The notes: generated by a model from the sequence alone, not told the origin. A DNA stretch of 64,000 bases from Trichaptum fuscoviolaceum (GCA_910574455.1 CAJSYZ010000006.1:1563376-1627375); one strand, 5' to 3'; positions 33,919 to 46,932 are shown, counted from the stretch's first letter. A program made the numbers and translations.

Positions 33919-36156
33919 TGCTTGATATACAATTTTCTTGTCTTTTTGTTTTCGCAGAACTGGAGTCTGGCTTTATCTTCTTGAAATCGATACTCCTTTC
34001 GGCATTCAGCATTTTTAACTTCAATTGTTCAGCTCTTTCAGTCACTCGTATCTTGCATATATTTCTCCTCGTCGCAATGCTTTGTCAACGCATCCATCTT
34101 CCTGACCTTCATTCCTTTGTTACTTCCCGCGAAGCCAGGCCCAAATTCATGACCACCGTTATACGATCTTTTTACATACAAGTGCACATTTTGAGAATTT
34201 CCCGAAGCATTGTAGCTCTACACCATCGCATCTATTCTAGATTCTTTGTATGTTAATATCCTCGCGAGTATCTGTAATGTACGCCATTGAATACATTAAC
34301 CATACTACTACTTGATTTCATGTTAGTTAGAAAGAGAAGCAGCCGAGTTACTAGTACCACGACGACATTCTTCCTAATAGGAGAGAGACATCGGCAGCGA
34401 AGTCCAAATACGAAGATCCCGTAGCCCAGGTATTGATTGAAGCATCATAAGACAGGACTCGACGACTTTGAGAGAGAGGTTTGCGGAATTTCGTTGAATC
34501 CCGGGCCAGTCTAGGATGGGGCGGGCACGCGTCAAGTAGCGTCGCGCCTCTTATTCGTTGACCACAACAACAAGGACGAGTCGAGCCTCAAGACAGTGTC
34601 GACGCAACAAAACCTCAAGAGTTCTCGCAAGAGCTCACTAAGCGCTTGCGCCCGCTCATGATATGCCCTATATTATCTTTGCTGCTGTCCATTTGCCTGC
34701 GTCGGATGAGGCCTTATTCGTGCCACCCGAATTATTGCAACATATGTCGGACGAGGCCAACAGCGTGCCACCCGGGAAGTGGTTGCGCTCGCTCATAGTT
34801 TGCTGCAATTCGCCTACGTCTGACGAGGTCTCATCTGTGCTATCCGAGTTATTGCTACAGGCGACGCCAACATCGTGTCACCCAAACGAGCAGATGGGGA
34901 GCAGGTGAGTACATTGGGGAGCAGTACTCTTAAGGAGACCTCAGTCGGCGTAGAGTTCTCTATGGACTTGTCGAGGCTGCTCCCCGTCAGAAGCTGCGCG
35001 TTCCTCGGTTGTGGGCTTCACTCGTCGCACCTCGGCAGCTCAAGTTGCTCTGGAGCAAGTCCCTTTTATGCGAGCTCTAGGGCAGCTTCCGATCTCCTAC
35101 AGTATTCTGGCAACCCATCTTTTCGCTACAACATCCGTCATGGAAGCCTTTCTTCTCAGGTTGTCATTAACAGACGGCAGTGTGCGGGAGCGCAGCTAGA
35201 AGAACGAGTATGCAAATTGCCCGTTCAAGCAGCCGCCATTATCTCAATGAACTATTGTCTGTGTCTTGTTGCAGTGCTCTTTACTTTCCCTGCGATAGAC
35301 AGGTGTCAAACAGAAACCTGATGAAGACGAAGTTGACTGTGGAGATACCAAGATGATGTAGGGAAACAGGCTTTTGAGTTGAAAAGCATCGTCTGTAAGT
35401 CCGAGTGCTTCCTTCCCAGTTTGATTTACACATACACTCGGCTTTCAGGATATGATTGTCAAGGCTTTGGTTATCTCTAACGAATTATTTCAGCTGTTGA
35501 GCCAATGAGGATCGTGGAAATTCGGGCACCCCGAATACTACTGGTAGTCTTCGCGCTTATCTTTGTTCGTTTTTTTCATTCCAACGAGTCGGTGAGTTCG
35601 AATTGACCAAGCTTCTGATTAGTGGGCGAGCTATGTGTCGAGCTCGATGGAACTCATGCGGTTGGTGCAGTCTTCTTTGGAATGTATGATAACAAATTCT
35701 CCGTTGCTACTCGGCCCATGTGATCGTAAGCTACGTGCGTGTTTAATCTTCGAAATGCCACCCGCTTGCGCACGTTCGGACGGGCAATCTGACGATCAGC
35801 GAGCTGCTTATTTTCGTCCGGCTGCCCCTGCTCCAAGAATAATGATATACAGCATGCTCCTGTCACACAACACTCGGACTATACTTCCTCGAAAGGCATC
35901 ATCTGTGCTAGCTCGCCGGTGGACACGCTTGTGCTCGCGGTCGTTCGGTTCTATGTTTAATTATCGACCTTGTGTCTCCGCCCGCAGACTCGTCTTCTTG
36001 GGTTCCTTAGACTCGACTTCCATTCACATGCATGCATTCTCGCTCGCACCTGGGCCTCAGTTCCAGAGTACAAATACTGCATAGGCTTAATGAACTTTGC
36101 TGGCAATAGTACTCTTGAACCCCTCGCCTTTCTGCTCGTGTTGACATTCGGCCCAG
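33919..36156. other. Gene-poor region
   Basis: 2.2 kb without a supported gene. It contains degenerate repeated blocks near 34685-34870 (separate entry) and short open frames that do not join by splicing into anything I recognise. The right end should include the S1-type nuclease promoter. Confidence 0.5.
34685..34870. repeat. Degenerate direct repeats
   Basis: Three related blocks start near 34691, 34746 and 34819, each with TCGGA(C/T)GAGG or TCTGACGAGG followed by a GTGC(C/T)A(C)CC(C)GA-like segment about 15-20 bases later. Spacing is irregular and identity modest. It may be a decayed low-copy repeat; no function is claimed. Confidence 0.35.
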
Positions 36157-37686
36157 ATGGTGTCTAACGTCCGTTCTATTGGTGTCTCTTTCTCCGTGCT
36201 CTTGGCTTTTGCCAAAGGGGCTGCAGCTTGGGGAAACCTCGGCCACGAGACAGTCGGTTTTGTAGCGATGGAGGTCTGTATTCATATCAATCCTTGTCTA
36301 TACTAGTACTAATATGCTGTTCACTGCTATAGTTCCTCGCTCCGAAAGCCCTGTCATTCGTGCAGAGCACCATTGCTGATTCGGATGACAACTCCTTGGG
36401 TCCTGCTGCGACTGTGAGCCCTTCAAAGCCTGTTAACACAACCTACTTAACGAGGACAGTGGGCAGACGAAGTTCGCTCCGAAGCAGCCTTCAAGTTCTC
36501 CGCACCTTTCCACTTCATCGACGCTGAAGGTGTGTAATCGCACAGTAGTTCTATGTGTGCTATCGACATTAATCATCGATGCTTGGTAGATGATCCGAAG
36601 GGTGGTTCTTGTTCCGTTGTTGAGAGCCGTGATTGCGGAAGCGCCGGTTGCATATGTGCGTGTCTGTCTTCCTGCGAGCGTCTGATGTCAGTCTCCTGAT
36701 AGATATGCATCCTCGTTGACAGTGACGGCCATCGCGAATTACACACAACGTGTGTCTGACACAAGCCTCTCCGCTACTCAGAGGCAGGAGGCGCTCAAGT
36801 TCATCGATCATGTAAGACATCTTCTTACCAATAATATGCGAACGCTGATGAATGTCACCAGTTCCTGGGCGATATTGGACAACCTCTCCACGTCGAGGCC
36901 CTCGAGGTCGGCGGCAACGATATCGATGCTATCTGTGGTGGCTCGAAGACGAATCTGCATGCTGTAAGTGCTTCGTCTTGAAACGAGTGTGACATCTTAT
37001 GGATGAATTTACATATAGGCATGGGACACTGGCATGCTTGAGACATTCCTCGACGCCAACTTCTCCGGATCATCCCAGAAATTCGCCACCTCGCTTGTCA
37101 CGGAGATCAAGGTACGTTTCTCATTTCTCAAGTCCCAGGCAGCATTCTCACTTTTATGCACTCGTTATAGACGGGTGACTTTAAGGCGGACGCCAAGGGC
37201 TGGATCAGCTGCTCCAGCACGACCGAGCCGCTATCGAGGCGCAGCCCAGGCAGCCTCGAGGACACGTTCGCGCCGTTCCCCAATCGCTCTCTGCGTGACG
37301 AGATCATGGAGACGATCGCTGCGCGGTCCACCGGCGCTATCACCCCCTTGGCATGCCCACTTGTCTGGGCGAAGGAGGCGAATGCATTTGATTGCGTGAG
37401 TAGCTGAGAGCCCTCGGTGATGCGATGAGGGCTGCGAAGCTAATAACTGACCGATTATGTACTCTTTTTCAGACGGACGTCTTTGACTTCTCCACTGGAC
37501 AAGATCTGTGCACGGGCACGTACTTCAACAACGCCATGCCGATCGTAAGTCTATTCTATCAGAATTTCTATATTAATTTCTAACACGCTTCTCGTCTCCT
37601 AGATCAAGCTTCAACTAGCCAAGCAAGGCTTCCGTCTCGCAGCTTGGCTTAATGTGATTTTCGACGGTGCGACAAACCTGCCTTAA
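36157..37686 (+). CDS. Secreted S1/P1-type zinc nuclease
   Basis: Ten exons: 36157..36273, 36333..36413, 36460..36529, 36590..36655, 36723..36811, 36862..36963, 37019..37111, 37171..37395, 37473..37544, 37603..37686, 332 aa, all phases consistent. A signal peptide (residues 1-24) ends just before Trp25. In S1 and P1 nucleases the mature N-terminal Trp itself binds zinc, so the order WGNLGHETVG fits exactly. Further zinc-ligand motifs follow: FHFIDAED, FLGDIGQPLHVE, GGND, and NLHAAWDTG; CGSAGC gives a disulphide. These enzymes cleave single-stranded DNA/RNA and 3'-nucleotides outside the cell, often for phosphate and nucleoside scavenging, a logical companion to the secreted 5'-nucleotidases at 43-49 kb. 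The acceptor at 36722 is chosen over 36702 because only it keeps the conserved GCILTAIANYT. Confidence 0.93.
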
Positions 37687-38012
37687 GCTCAGGCGCTCTC
37701 TGTACATATATACGCAATTCTAGTAGACACTTGTTTACTGGACGACACTCTTGTATATTTTTGTTGTGCAATATTTGAAACGAATATTTGGTAGCGGAGC
37801 TGTCATTTGCAACTGACCTTGATGACCACAGGCGAATCAGTGAAAGATGTAAGGAAATTGAATCAAAGTGTGTATTCCGTTCCAAATCCCATTTAGTCAA
37901 TAAAAAGAAAAGCAAGTACATGTATATGTCGTCATCCGCGTGTCTAATCAAAGAGCTTGCTCGCGCTTCAGGCCCGTCAGCGAAATTGAAGAGTTGAAGT
38001 GATATAAGTGGC
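37687..38012. other. Convergent intergenic region
   Basis: About 325 bp between the 3' ends of the nuclease (plus) and the S41-like gene (minus). Only AT-rich 3' UTR-like sequence is seen. Confidence 0.5.
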
Positions 38013-40907
38013 TTACGCAAACGTCCAAAGATTCTGTGGATTGTTGAATGTCTCCTTCGTATACGGGAATCTGACTACACAGACAATTAGAATGAAATCC
38101 GATGGAAACTGCAATCCGTGTAACTCACACTTTGGAAGCTCAGAAACGTAAGCTATGAAGGACATTAGCGACTAAAGCCAAAACAATGTAACATCTAACT
38201 TACCAATGGGCTTGCTTTCATCGAAGAAACTCCAAGCTATTGAACCCATAAGAAGCTGTAGCATGGTTTTATACGATCACGAGATATACGTACCGGTTCT
38301 CCAATTGTGCCTAAGAGGAACGTTAGGTACTAGTTCTAATGCAAGTGATTTGTTTGGCCAACGTACCTGAAGTTAGCGTTCACAAGGCTGACAGCAAGAA
38401 GGGATTAGAGATACGTTAGCGGTGCGACTACAACATAACTTACAGGTCCGGAGGAGCCAGAGGATCCTATAAGCACCGCAGGTTAGCGACAGGCTTGGGG
38501 GTATACAAAAGAACTTACGTCTTTCAGTTGAGCAGACTTGATTTCCGTATCCAAATCCGTCCATTCAAGTACCTGATTCCCCGCCATCCCTACGGTCGTA
38601 ACATTGCATTAGCATTGCTAACAAGGAGAGTCGGAGAGTCCTACCCTTGAACTCCACATTCTCTCCTGGTTTGCCACCGAAAACGGCGATCTTCGTGTTG
38701 TGCCGTTCGTTCATGAGCGTGCTGAACATGGCACACGTCGAAGCGCAGTTTCCATTGCTCACTGGGAACACCTATTATTCTCTCAAAACCCCACAGATCG
38801 TGCGTGGGACACTCACCAATGGCAATATTGCTGAAGAAGAAAGTGGACGGCCTGTCAGTTAGAGCACTTAGTTCACCAGAAACTGTCACATACTTGAGCG
38901 GGATAAGTGGTGTCTCAGGAATCGGAACATTGAACGGCGTGCATACGTCCTATCAATCGATAATGAGTGGTCCAGTGGCACGGCTGATTGGAACTTACAT
39001 GGAAACGCTGAGAAGTCGGGTCACTGCGGCCGTTAATGGTGAATGGTGCAGACGGATCGTTGTAGTCATGCGTATTCGGGAAGATCGTATCGTTAAAGAA
39101 CGCCCCTGAAAGAAATGAGTATATTATTCGCATAGATGTTAATGACCGCATCCTCACAATTATCTGGAGAGTAAAAGAGCTGAGTGACTTTCAGAGCAAT
39201 ATCATTTTTGACAATCTTCTGAGCAAGTGGGTTTGCACGGCTCGTTGATTGGAAGCCTCTTGAGTAAGGGAATCAAAATCAAAAAGGTTTCGAACATGGA
39301 AGGATATGAGAGCCTACGGATATCCTATCTGTGCACCAGCGAGGAACTGGTGCAGAAATTGGCCAAGACAGACGAATCCACCTAAGGCGAAGTATGAGTG
39401 ACCTCGGTACCTTAACCACTTTATGCTTTTTAAGCATGAGTTACTGACCACCATTGTTTGTTAAATCAAGAAGGAGGCGGGAGACGCCCGCAGCCTTGAA
39501 GCTGTTCATGGCGGCAACAGTGTCCGTTTGGAATTGTACAAAATCACCATCGAAAGAGCCGACGAACATCTAAAACATCGAACTATTGAGTGAGATAACT
39601 GGGGGAAAGCAGGGGCAACTCACAACTCCAGTCTTGTTGTCCGAAAGGATGTAGGATTTAATCACGCCAGTGGAACCATTCACCTGCGGCAAGGTTGGCT
39701 GGAACTGCTGTGGCAGCCCAACAGCGTTAGAGGGAGCCGTATCAATGATCGCAGCTCTCGCGAGAGGGCGGCCATTCATCGTCCGAGCAGTATTGAAGAA
39801 CTTGCCCTGGGATGCGGATACGTCGACACCGTTCGTAGCATTGTTAGCGGCGCAATTGTTCGCCCAGCTTTCGGGTAAGAAGATCAGCCCAAATAAATTC
39901 TATTCTCAAGCGCAGACCGCCGACGTACAACGAATCCTTGTCCGTGAATGGCACTCCGAAGAAGGAGGCGAGAAAGGGGACGGTCACGGTTTCTGCCTTC
40001 GTCGAGTTCACGGTAATGAGCTCGAACGTCAGGTCTGTCTGCGTCGGGATCGGCGGGCCAGCGAGGTCTCCTACGCGCTGCGAGAAATCTGTGTCGGAAA
40101 TTCGGTAGCTGCTAAACACACTGTTCACTCGCACGCCGTGGTCGAGGTAATTGCCTGAGACCGTGCGCGCGATCGTGTCCACGTAATCATAGGGATCCAT
40201 GCCTTCTATGGATAGCACTTTCGCTCCGGCAAGCCGCTGCCAGTCGAAGCCTATATTAGCGAAGAAGTTGGTAAAGTCCGGGCCGAAAAGGGTGAGAAGC
40301 TCGACTGAGTCGGGCGCAATGAAGACATTTTGCTGGCCATTTTCCTCAAGGGTGACAACAGGTGCAGGGAGTAGGTTCTGGAATGAAGTGTAGCAGTTAG
40401 GGAACCAGCCTGTCGCAAAGGTGATTAGTGAAGTCTCTGGTCGCTTAAAGAAATATAATCTGACGTGTGTGTCCATCATTCAATTGCGTCACAAAGTCAT
40501 ACAAGTCCTTGTTGAAGTCGAAATCGGTCTGAATGGTGCATGAGTGGCAAATATACAATGGGCTAGTACATCTTTGGACATACCTCATACTTCGTACTGT
40601 TAATCCGGGCCAGTTCAGCACGGATGTTGGACGTGGACTCTTGGAAAGGCGGTGGAGAGTTCAGGTAGAAGTCTTCGAATGTGAAGAAGTCGAAAACACG
40701 CGAGACTGTATGAAGAACATTTTGGCGTAGAGTCTCGTTGAACGGGAAGGACTTCATGCAAGCAAGAGCTTCTTGTGGAGGAGCAAAAGCAAGACCACCG
40801 ATTTTGGCACAAGGGTCGTTTGTCGCAGCAGGCGCAGCAAGAGTTGACGACACAAGCCCGACTGCCAGCGCAGCGTAGCCGTACGAGACAATGCCGCGGG
40901 TGACCAT
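38013..40907 (-). CDS. Secreted S41-family (CPAF-like, tail-specific) peptidase
   Basis: Eighteen exons: complement(38013..38074, 38129..38152, 38204..38236, 38294..38310, 38367..38387, 38444..38466, 38519..38589, 38645..38761, 38817..38830, 38894..38949, 38999..39105, 39158..39258, 39318..39381, 39449..39569, 39624..39867, 39929..40409, 40465..40528, 40584..40907), 647 aa; every junction is in phase. A signal peptide precedes Ala-Ala-Pro (around residue 25). LNDGHTRWFPNC is the conserved His-containing N-terminal box of fungal CPAF-type proteins. The S41 core has LLLDLTNNGGGFVCLG, and the likely catalytic serine lies in NGNCASTCAMFSTLM. It ends FNNPQNLWTFA. The family cleaves proteins via a Ser nucleophile; fungal members are secreted with unknown substrates. 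Several exons near the 3' end are only 14-24 nt, which automated annotation could miss. Confidence 0.88.
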
Positions 40908-43232
40908 CTTGCAAAAGCACAAGCACCAACAGCACTGAGGAGAGCTCGAGGGTAGCTCTTGATCAATTGCTCTGCCTTAAATAATGTTCGATGTGTACCA
41001 TTTTCGAGAGATGATTTCACGTAGTCGCCTCTCATCATGCTTCTGGCATTACGGGACGCCAGCACAACCGCGCGTCTCCTCAAGTCCAGCAATCCGAGAA
41101 CAAGACCGATAACGAGAGAACCCGCGTGGAGGCGTACACTGTCTATAGCATAACCAACAGACTTGGGAGCTTTTTCTGGACCGTTTACACGGTCGACCTA
41201 AGTTTAGAGAGCTCCGGTCATGCGCTCTAGGGTGGTTGACCGTTGACTCGATTGAGTAAGGGTACGGATCCCCGAAGTCGGCATTGTTGCAAACCATACG
41301 ATGCAAGAAACCTCGTCACAGATATTTGATTGCCAGTTTTCTGATAAGATCGCTGTAGAAGTCCTGCACAATATGCGACGCATGCAGTGCTTGTGCCCGA
41401 GATCCCCTAAAATAGTAACGTTGGTAGATGCAGCGGCATTCAGACCAGGGACCAGAGTTATTCATCCGCGGATACCATCCCGACCCTATGTTTCCTGAGA
41501 GGGAAATTGCGAGGATAGATGCAACATACGCACTGGTCTTTTCTGTATTGTTTCGCCAAAGCACCAGGTTGAGAGATACCAGTCACCAGGAAGAAAGAAA
41601 GTACCATTTGTTAGCAAAGTTTCATTCTATGGCTGTAAATCTGAGTTAGATCGTCTGGTATTAGGACTCGCATCCTTCGTTTCTCGTGCGATACTGATGA
41701 AACATTGCAAGGCTAGAATGCATACTCGCATCCGGTGACCGATGAACCCGGAACCAAGTAGGTTCTCCATCGGATGTCCCATCGCTATGGACTACTATTC
41801 AGTAAACGATTGGGGCTGCCACAGACGCGAATCCGAGACCGTATGCGATTGAGCAGATGTATCATGATACCGAGTATTGAAGACTGAACGTACCGAAAAA
41901 CCTCTACGCCGTACTCCATAGCCTTCTAATTTTACAATGCATTGATCCTGATCTCCTGGGACGTCGCGGTTTGTGCTTCAAGTGTGATGAGATCGTGCAA
42001 CATAAGTGGACAAGAAAATCTGGATATATCCACACGCAAAGGTAGAACTTGAACTACAAATTTGAACTCCTTATCGTCGCTCTGATATACTGCTTTCTGA
42101 AGGTTAAAGAGCTTTCGCGAAGGACATTATAGTGAAGATTTTGTCCGACAGTCTTGACTGAGTCAACACTGTCGTAAGACTCGACGTCGTGGTCAATGTG
42201 TAAGAGACGCGACTCGACTACGTAGTGGGCGCGTGCTTCTCATCCGAGTCTCTCGTGGACTCATTTTGTAAGTCAGGCTTTCACTTCAACTATGTAGTCG
42301 AAAACATTTCATAGCGAAACATTTAGGCCTCCCATTGCGCTCATGATCACTGTACAAGTGCTCGCAGTGGCTTCCCCTCCACTATATATCGATCTATCGT
42401 CCATGCCTATTAGTTTCTCTATTGCATGCTGCCACCAAATCACATCACGGGCAAAATCTAGCTCAGCGATTTCTCAGCTGAATGGGCAGTTGTGGCTCAA
42501 GGGGCAATCACTAGGAGGCTGGCAGGAATGACAGGATATGCTTAAAACGGTCTTTTCTCAGACGAGATCTACTCATGGCGAAGAGGTGTGTATCCGTATT
42601 ATCTTATCATGCTTCGAGTTTCATGTTTTCTTCACCTCATGCAATTACCCATTTTCTTTGAATCGACTTATACATAACCACAAGCAACTCTTTCTTTGCG
42701 TCAATTAGCCTCCCACTGGAAATTTTAAGTTCCATCCTCACGCCTGATGCAACAAATGCCGTGTAGAATACTTCATGCTCTAGCTCTTTGATAATCTTCG
42801 ATTGGACGATGGTGCCCAGGTTCTTGAAGCATCATGTTTCTGCACTTCTGTTCCTCACTATTTGATATCTGAGGTCTAATTTTAAAATTTCTCAGGTTGA
42901 TCCTTTCCTGCATCTGGGAAAACACAAACATCTGCAGAACACTCTCACCAATGCTGGCAGGACATTCTGGACTTACCACATGGCTAGGAGGAACGGTTTA
43001 GGTTAGAACGGCTGAACGCCGCCTTTTCTGCCCGACATGTGTCGCCAGTGGGAAAAGTTCCTTCTGATTGGACTGGAGCTAGAGTGTTATGAACGTTTGC
43101 TTGTCACTTTCCAGGGCTGGAACGTACACGATACTCCGATCCAAGCGCCTCTCACAGGAATATAAGGCTCTGCGATCAAGTTTGTGAAACTGTTGAGTGC
43201 GGTTGGACTCCTTCGCTTCATCGCTTTTCTCG
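40908..43232. other. Gene-poor region between divergent secreted-protein genes
   Basis: 2.3 kb. The left end should contain the promoter of the S41-like gene and the right end that of 5'-nucleotidase A. Apart from one possible orphan exon at 42637-42831 (minus strand) I see no supported gene. Confidence 0.5.
42637..42831 (-). other. Possible orphan exon or gene remnant
   Basis: A frame open for 64 codons and ending in TGA reads like real protein (LGTIVQSKIIKELEHEVFYT, then AFVASGVRMELKISSGRLID and KKELLVVMYKSIQRKWVIA). It has no start codon. An AG acceptor could sit near its 5' end (around 42827). No matching upstream exon was found with confidence, and no family is recognised. It could be a remnant of a decayed gene. 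Confidence 0.25.
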
Positions 43233-45986
43233 ATGCTCAATCGTGTTTTAGGATTTGGACTTTTACTCGTTATTGCTGCGGCCTGCCCAGACGGCGAGCA
43301 TGGGCATAGCCATGCGAGACGAGCTGCACCTACTGGTCCGATTACACCCCCAACCCGCCCTCTAGTATGGGGAGACTTGAATGTCATTCACACCACGGAC
43401 ACCCATGGATGGCTGCTCGGGCATCAACATATGTCTCCCCCTGAGCCCAATTACAGGTAAGTGTCTTGAAGCTCTTCCTGGAAGACAAGTTCTAATCCTT
43501 CTACTAGCGGTGACTTAGGCGATTTTGCCTCGTTCGTGACACACATGAAAGAGATTGCTCTGGAGAAGGATGTCGATCTCCTTCTTGTGGATACAGGAGA
43601 CCTACACGACGGCACCGGACTGTCTGATGGGTTTCCGGCAGGGGACATAGATGGTCATGATGTAAGCAAGAAAGAATATTGAGACGTGACCAGCGTCTGA
43701 ACGAAAATATCAGTCAAACCAGTTTATCAAGCAGTTGCCTTACGACGTACTTGCTATTGGAAAGTGCGTACGCAGCCTTTTTATGTCTAATGATTCGCTG
43801 AATATAGGTTTACAGCCATGAATTGAGCGATGGATATCCTGTTGCTTTGGATATGCGAGTGAAGCTTCTGTTAAAGATTAACACAATAGTTTCTTATCGA
43901 ATCTCAGGCATACCGACTTTGCACCATTTTGGAAGGGAAAATACCTTACTTCAAACGTGAATATCACAGTCTTTGACGAACACCAGAAACCGGTCAGTGT
44001 GCCCATTGGAGAACGCTTCCTCAAGTTTACGACTAGAAAGTATGTGATGTCCGTACTTTTGATGAAATCCTGGTCTTAACCACGGACATCCCCGCACAGA
44101 GGACGGTATGTGGAGGTCTTTCCTTCTCCAAACACATAAAGACGCTGAGTTACATTGTCAAAGTCGAGTGACGTCCCTCGGTGTCCTTTTCGATTTTACC
44201 GGGAATGCCGTTAACACCACGGTACAAAACGTGGAGGACATGGTGAAAGAGAAATGGGTATTGTGCTCTCAAAATTCTTGGCCTACTATTTGCTGACAAA
44301 GGTCACAACGTACAGTTCACAGAAGCTATTGCGGAGGAACCTGATTTCTTCCTTCTAATTGGGTGAGCCTGCATACTATGTACTCCTGAAAAGTTTCGGT
44401 ACAAACAGCAAAACCTTCGGGTAGGCACATGCCTGTCTCTCGAGATAACTGTAGGCTCTTTAACTTATATCGAAGTTCGCGTGTCTAATAAGTTGATGTT
44501 TCACATTCCTTAGGGCCCACCGTTTTCAATGCAGTTCGGAAGGTGCATCCCACAACACCAATTCTCATATTTGGAGGACATACGCATATACGAGATTGCT
44601 GTGAGCTCTTGACGTCCGAGACCGCTTACGCTTCCTCAACAAATGTGTTGACTTACTATATAGTGCAGCTTGATGGTCGATCTATGGCACTCGAGAGCGG
44701 GCGTTATATGGAAACTGTTGGTAAGATCTCGTATGAATGATTTTGTATGTTAAGTTGATAATCATCTCCAATTCTAGGGTGGATGAGTGAGTGATCTATA
44801 ATCAAGTACTGGTAGTAGACTCAATCGGAAATTAGGTGTGGATCTTGATGAAAAGAATCGGGACAAGTCAAGAAATTTGACGTTTACGCGCCGTTATCTT
44901 GATCCAAATCGTGTGACTTACGAGGTAAGCGATTGCCAATGTCGACAGCTATTAGATGTATAAATGACCATAAAATAAAGTTCCACACAACGCACAATAA
45001 CTTCACTTTTGACACTCCTCATGGAAAGAACATTACTGCGGGAATGAACCAGTTGGCGAGCCGCTTTGATCTATCATTCCAGTTTGGAACTGCACCGCAC
45101 GACTTCTTGCTTACAAGGTAAGCTACCTTTTCCTCTTTCAGATCTTCGGTCTCTTATCCTTGCTGGCTACCAGGGCTCCTTTCCCGTCGAACGACTCACT
45201 TCTGTCGCTCTTCATCCAGGAGGTCAGTATCCCTTATGGTACAGGGATCGTAACACTATACTCACTAGTATCCAGGCTGCCCCTGTTGCACTCACAATCA
45301 ACAACACACGTGCAGACATTCCGAATATCATGATCACCAATTCCGGGTCTCAGCGGTTTGACGTCCTTGCTGGCCCTTTTACCAAGAACGACCAATTCAC
45401 GGCCAGCCCGTTCTCAGACTCTTTCCTCTTCATCGAAAACGTCACATTCTCGCTCGCGAACCAGGTCTTACCTGCGTTAAATAAGCAAGGTGCTGAGGAA
45501 AAGAGGGCACTTCTGGAAGGGCGTGAGGCGGACCTATATAAGAAGGGCTATGTGGACAAGAGGTATATCGAATGGCTGAGAGAGATGGCCGAACGAGAGG
45601 GGGCATTTGAGAGACGCGCTGCTAAGAACTTGACGCTTGGATATGTTACCTCCGATGTGCGTTTTACCTCACATTACTTAGCCGTTAGCTCTCTAATTCG
45701 CTTTCACTATTATTAGGCTTGCCCGGGAGTTGGTGATGACGTTCTACATGCGCCCCTACCCTTCTTCTCTACTCCGGACTTCATCGGGTCAAATCCTCCC
45801 AATGTCACCGACGATACGCCGATCGACCTCGTCTTCGTCGACTTCATAGAGACGCAACTTCTCGGCATTCTGAACTCGCTTGCTAATGGAATAGGGATGA
45901 ATTTCACGACTGACGATGTGAACTCATACAGTCCTGTACTTGCGAATCAGGTCCTCGGTGTTTTTGCTCAGCAGGCCTGGAATTGA
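43233..45986 (+). CDS. Secreted metallophosphatase / 5'-nucleotidase family protein A
   Basis: Seventeen exons: 43233..43456, 43508..43661, 43714..43763, 43816..43854, 43908..44039, 44100..44105, 44164..44257, 44316..44362, 44425..44450, 44514..44600, 44664..44720, 44778..44786, 44836..44924, 44981..45117, 45174..45222, 45276..45656, 45717..45986; 616 aa. After a signal peptide and a His-rich stretch come the calcineurin-like motifs in order: [10 protein letters not shown] (DxH), [18 protein letters not shown] and GGHTHIRD, then the 5'-nucleotidase C-terminal domain with NSGSQRFD. Related fungal UshA-type proteins (yeast YHR202W) release phosphate from nucleotides. The model needs a GC-AG intron (43855-43907) and exons of 6 and 9 nt. 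Paralogue B supports each: LDMHTDF, GRR and WMS are conserved across the joins. Its last two exons and 3' flank are the source, or closest relative, of the fragments in the CR array. Confidence 0.85.
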
Positions 45987-46084
45987 TTTCATGTTAATGA
46001 CAATCTGTTTTGCAGTACGTGTCGATACCAAGCGGTGACTTGAAATTGCAGTGCTTGCTACACAGGAAGGTTTCTGACTACTCA

Positions 46085-46275
46085 CGTATCCGTAGGTGCG
46101 CGGCCCATCGATATCATCTCACGCAGTAAGATTCCTTGTTTGCAAGGCCCTTGGGATGGCAGTGCAGCTATAACAATAAGTCCCACATGGCAACGCATTC
46201 ACTGCCTTCAACTTCTTCGGCATCAATATATACAAACACGATCCGTCTTGGTCCAACAAGAGCCATCCGGCCCGT
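46085..46275 (+). repeat. 3' flank of nucleotidase A shared with the R modules
   Basis: This non-coding stretch is strongly similar, in inverted orientation, to 2739-2935 (and 9090-9286, 15441-15637). Similarity covers the 3' flank without interruption, so a genomic DNA segment was copied; a spliced mRNA is excluded because the intron at 45657-45716 also has its counterpart in R. Confidence 0.85.
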
Positions 46276-46280
46276 TGTAG

Positions 46281-46932
46281 TTATGTACTAATGCTGGTAT
46301 ATTTCTTATTTTAAATTATTACAGCCAACGAACGTAGACTCGCAACTTTAAGCCAGTGGCTTCATCATCATGACACAAACGACTGGTTTACGAGTCTACA
46401 ACCAACATCACCACCTTAAAAATCCATGACCACGCACATCTGGCCTTGAATTATGTCGTGACTTACTGGTTGTCATTATCATTGGTCTGTCCGGCGGAAG
46501 TCTCTTGAACCGAAGGGTCAGTGGCATGATCGACGCAGCGCCCCAGAAGAAGCGCCCCCAGGGTGATACGCGCCTTATCTGCCTTCCACCATATGGAGCT
46601 TTATCAACCGTAATAGTTCACCCTTCATCACCGTGTGGTCTTCGTTGGATAAGGAATTGATGGACATGCCGGTTCGGTACATGTATCTCCCGACGAGGTA
46701 GAAATGTCACGGAAGATCGTATATTACGGAGGAAATGTTGGATATCGAATTTTCCGATACGAGGCACGGTCAACTTGTGCATCGGCGAGCTATTGGCTTG
46801 ATGAACATAACTTGTGGGGGCGGGCTCAGACGAATAAAGAGATCATCCTGACAAAGATCTCTTCCTTGCTGTCCTTGCACCGTGACAGTGCTAGCCATCT
46901 CGTCTAGTTTTGCAGCGACTTGGTGAACGGCA
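46281..46932. other. Intergenic region between nucleotidase genes A and B
   Basis: About 650 bp; should hold the promoter of gene B. Short open frames only, nothing recognised. Confidence 0.5.
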
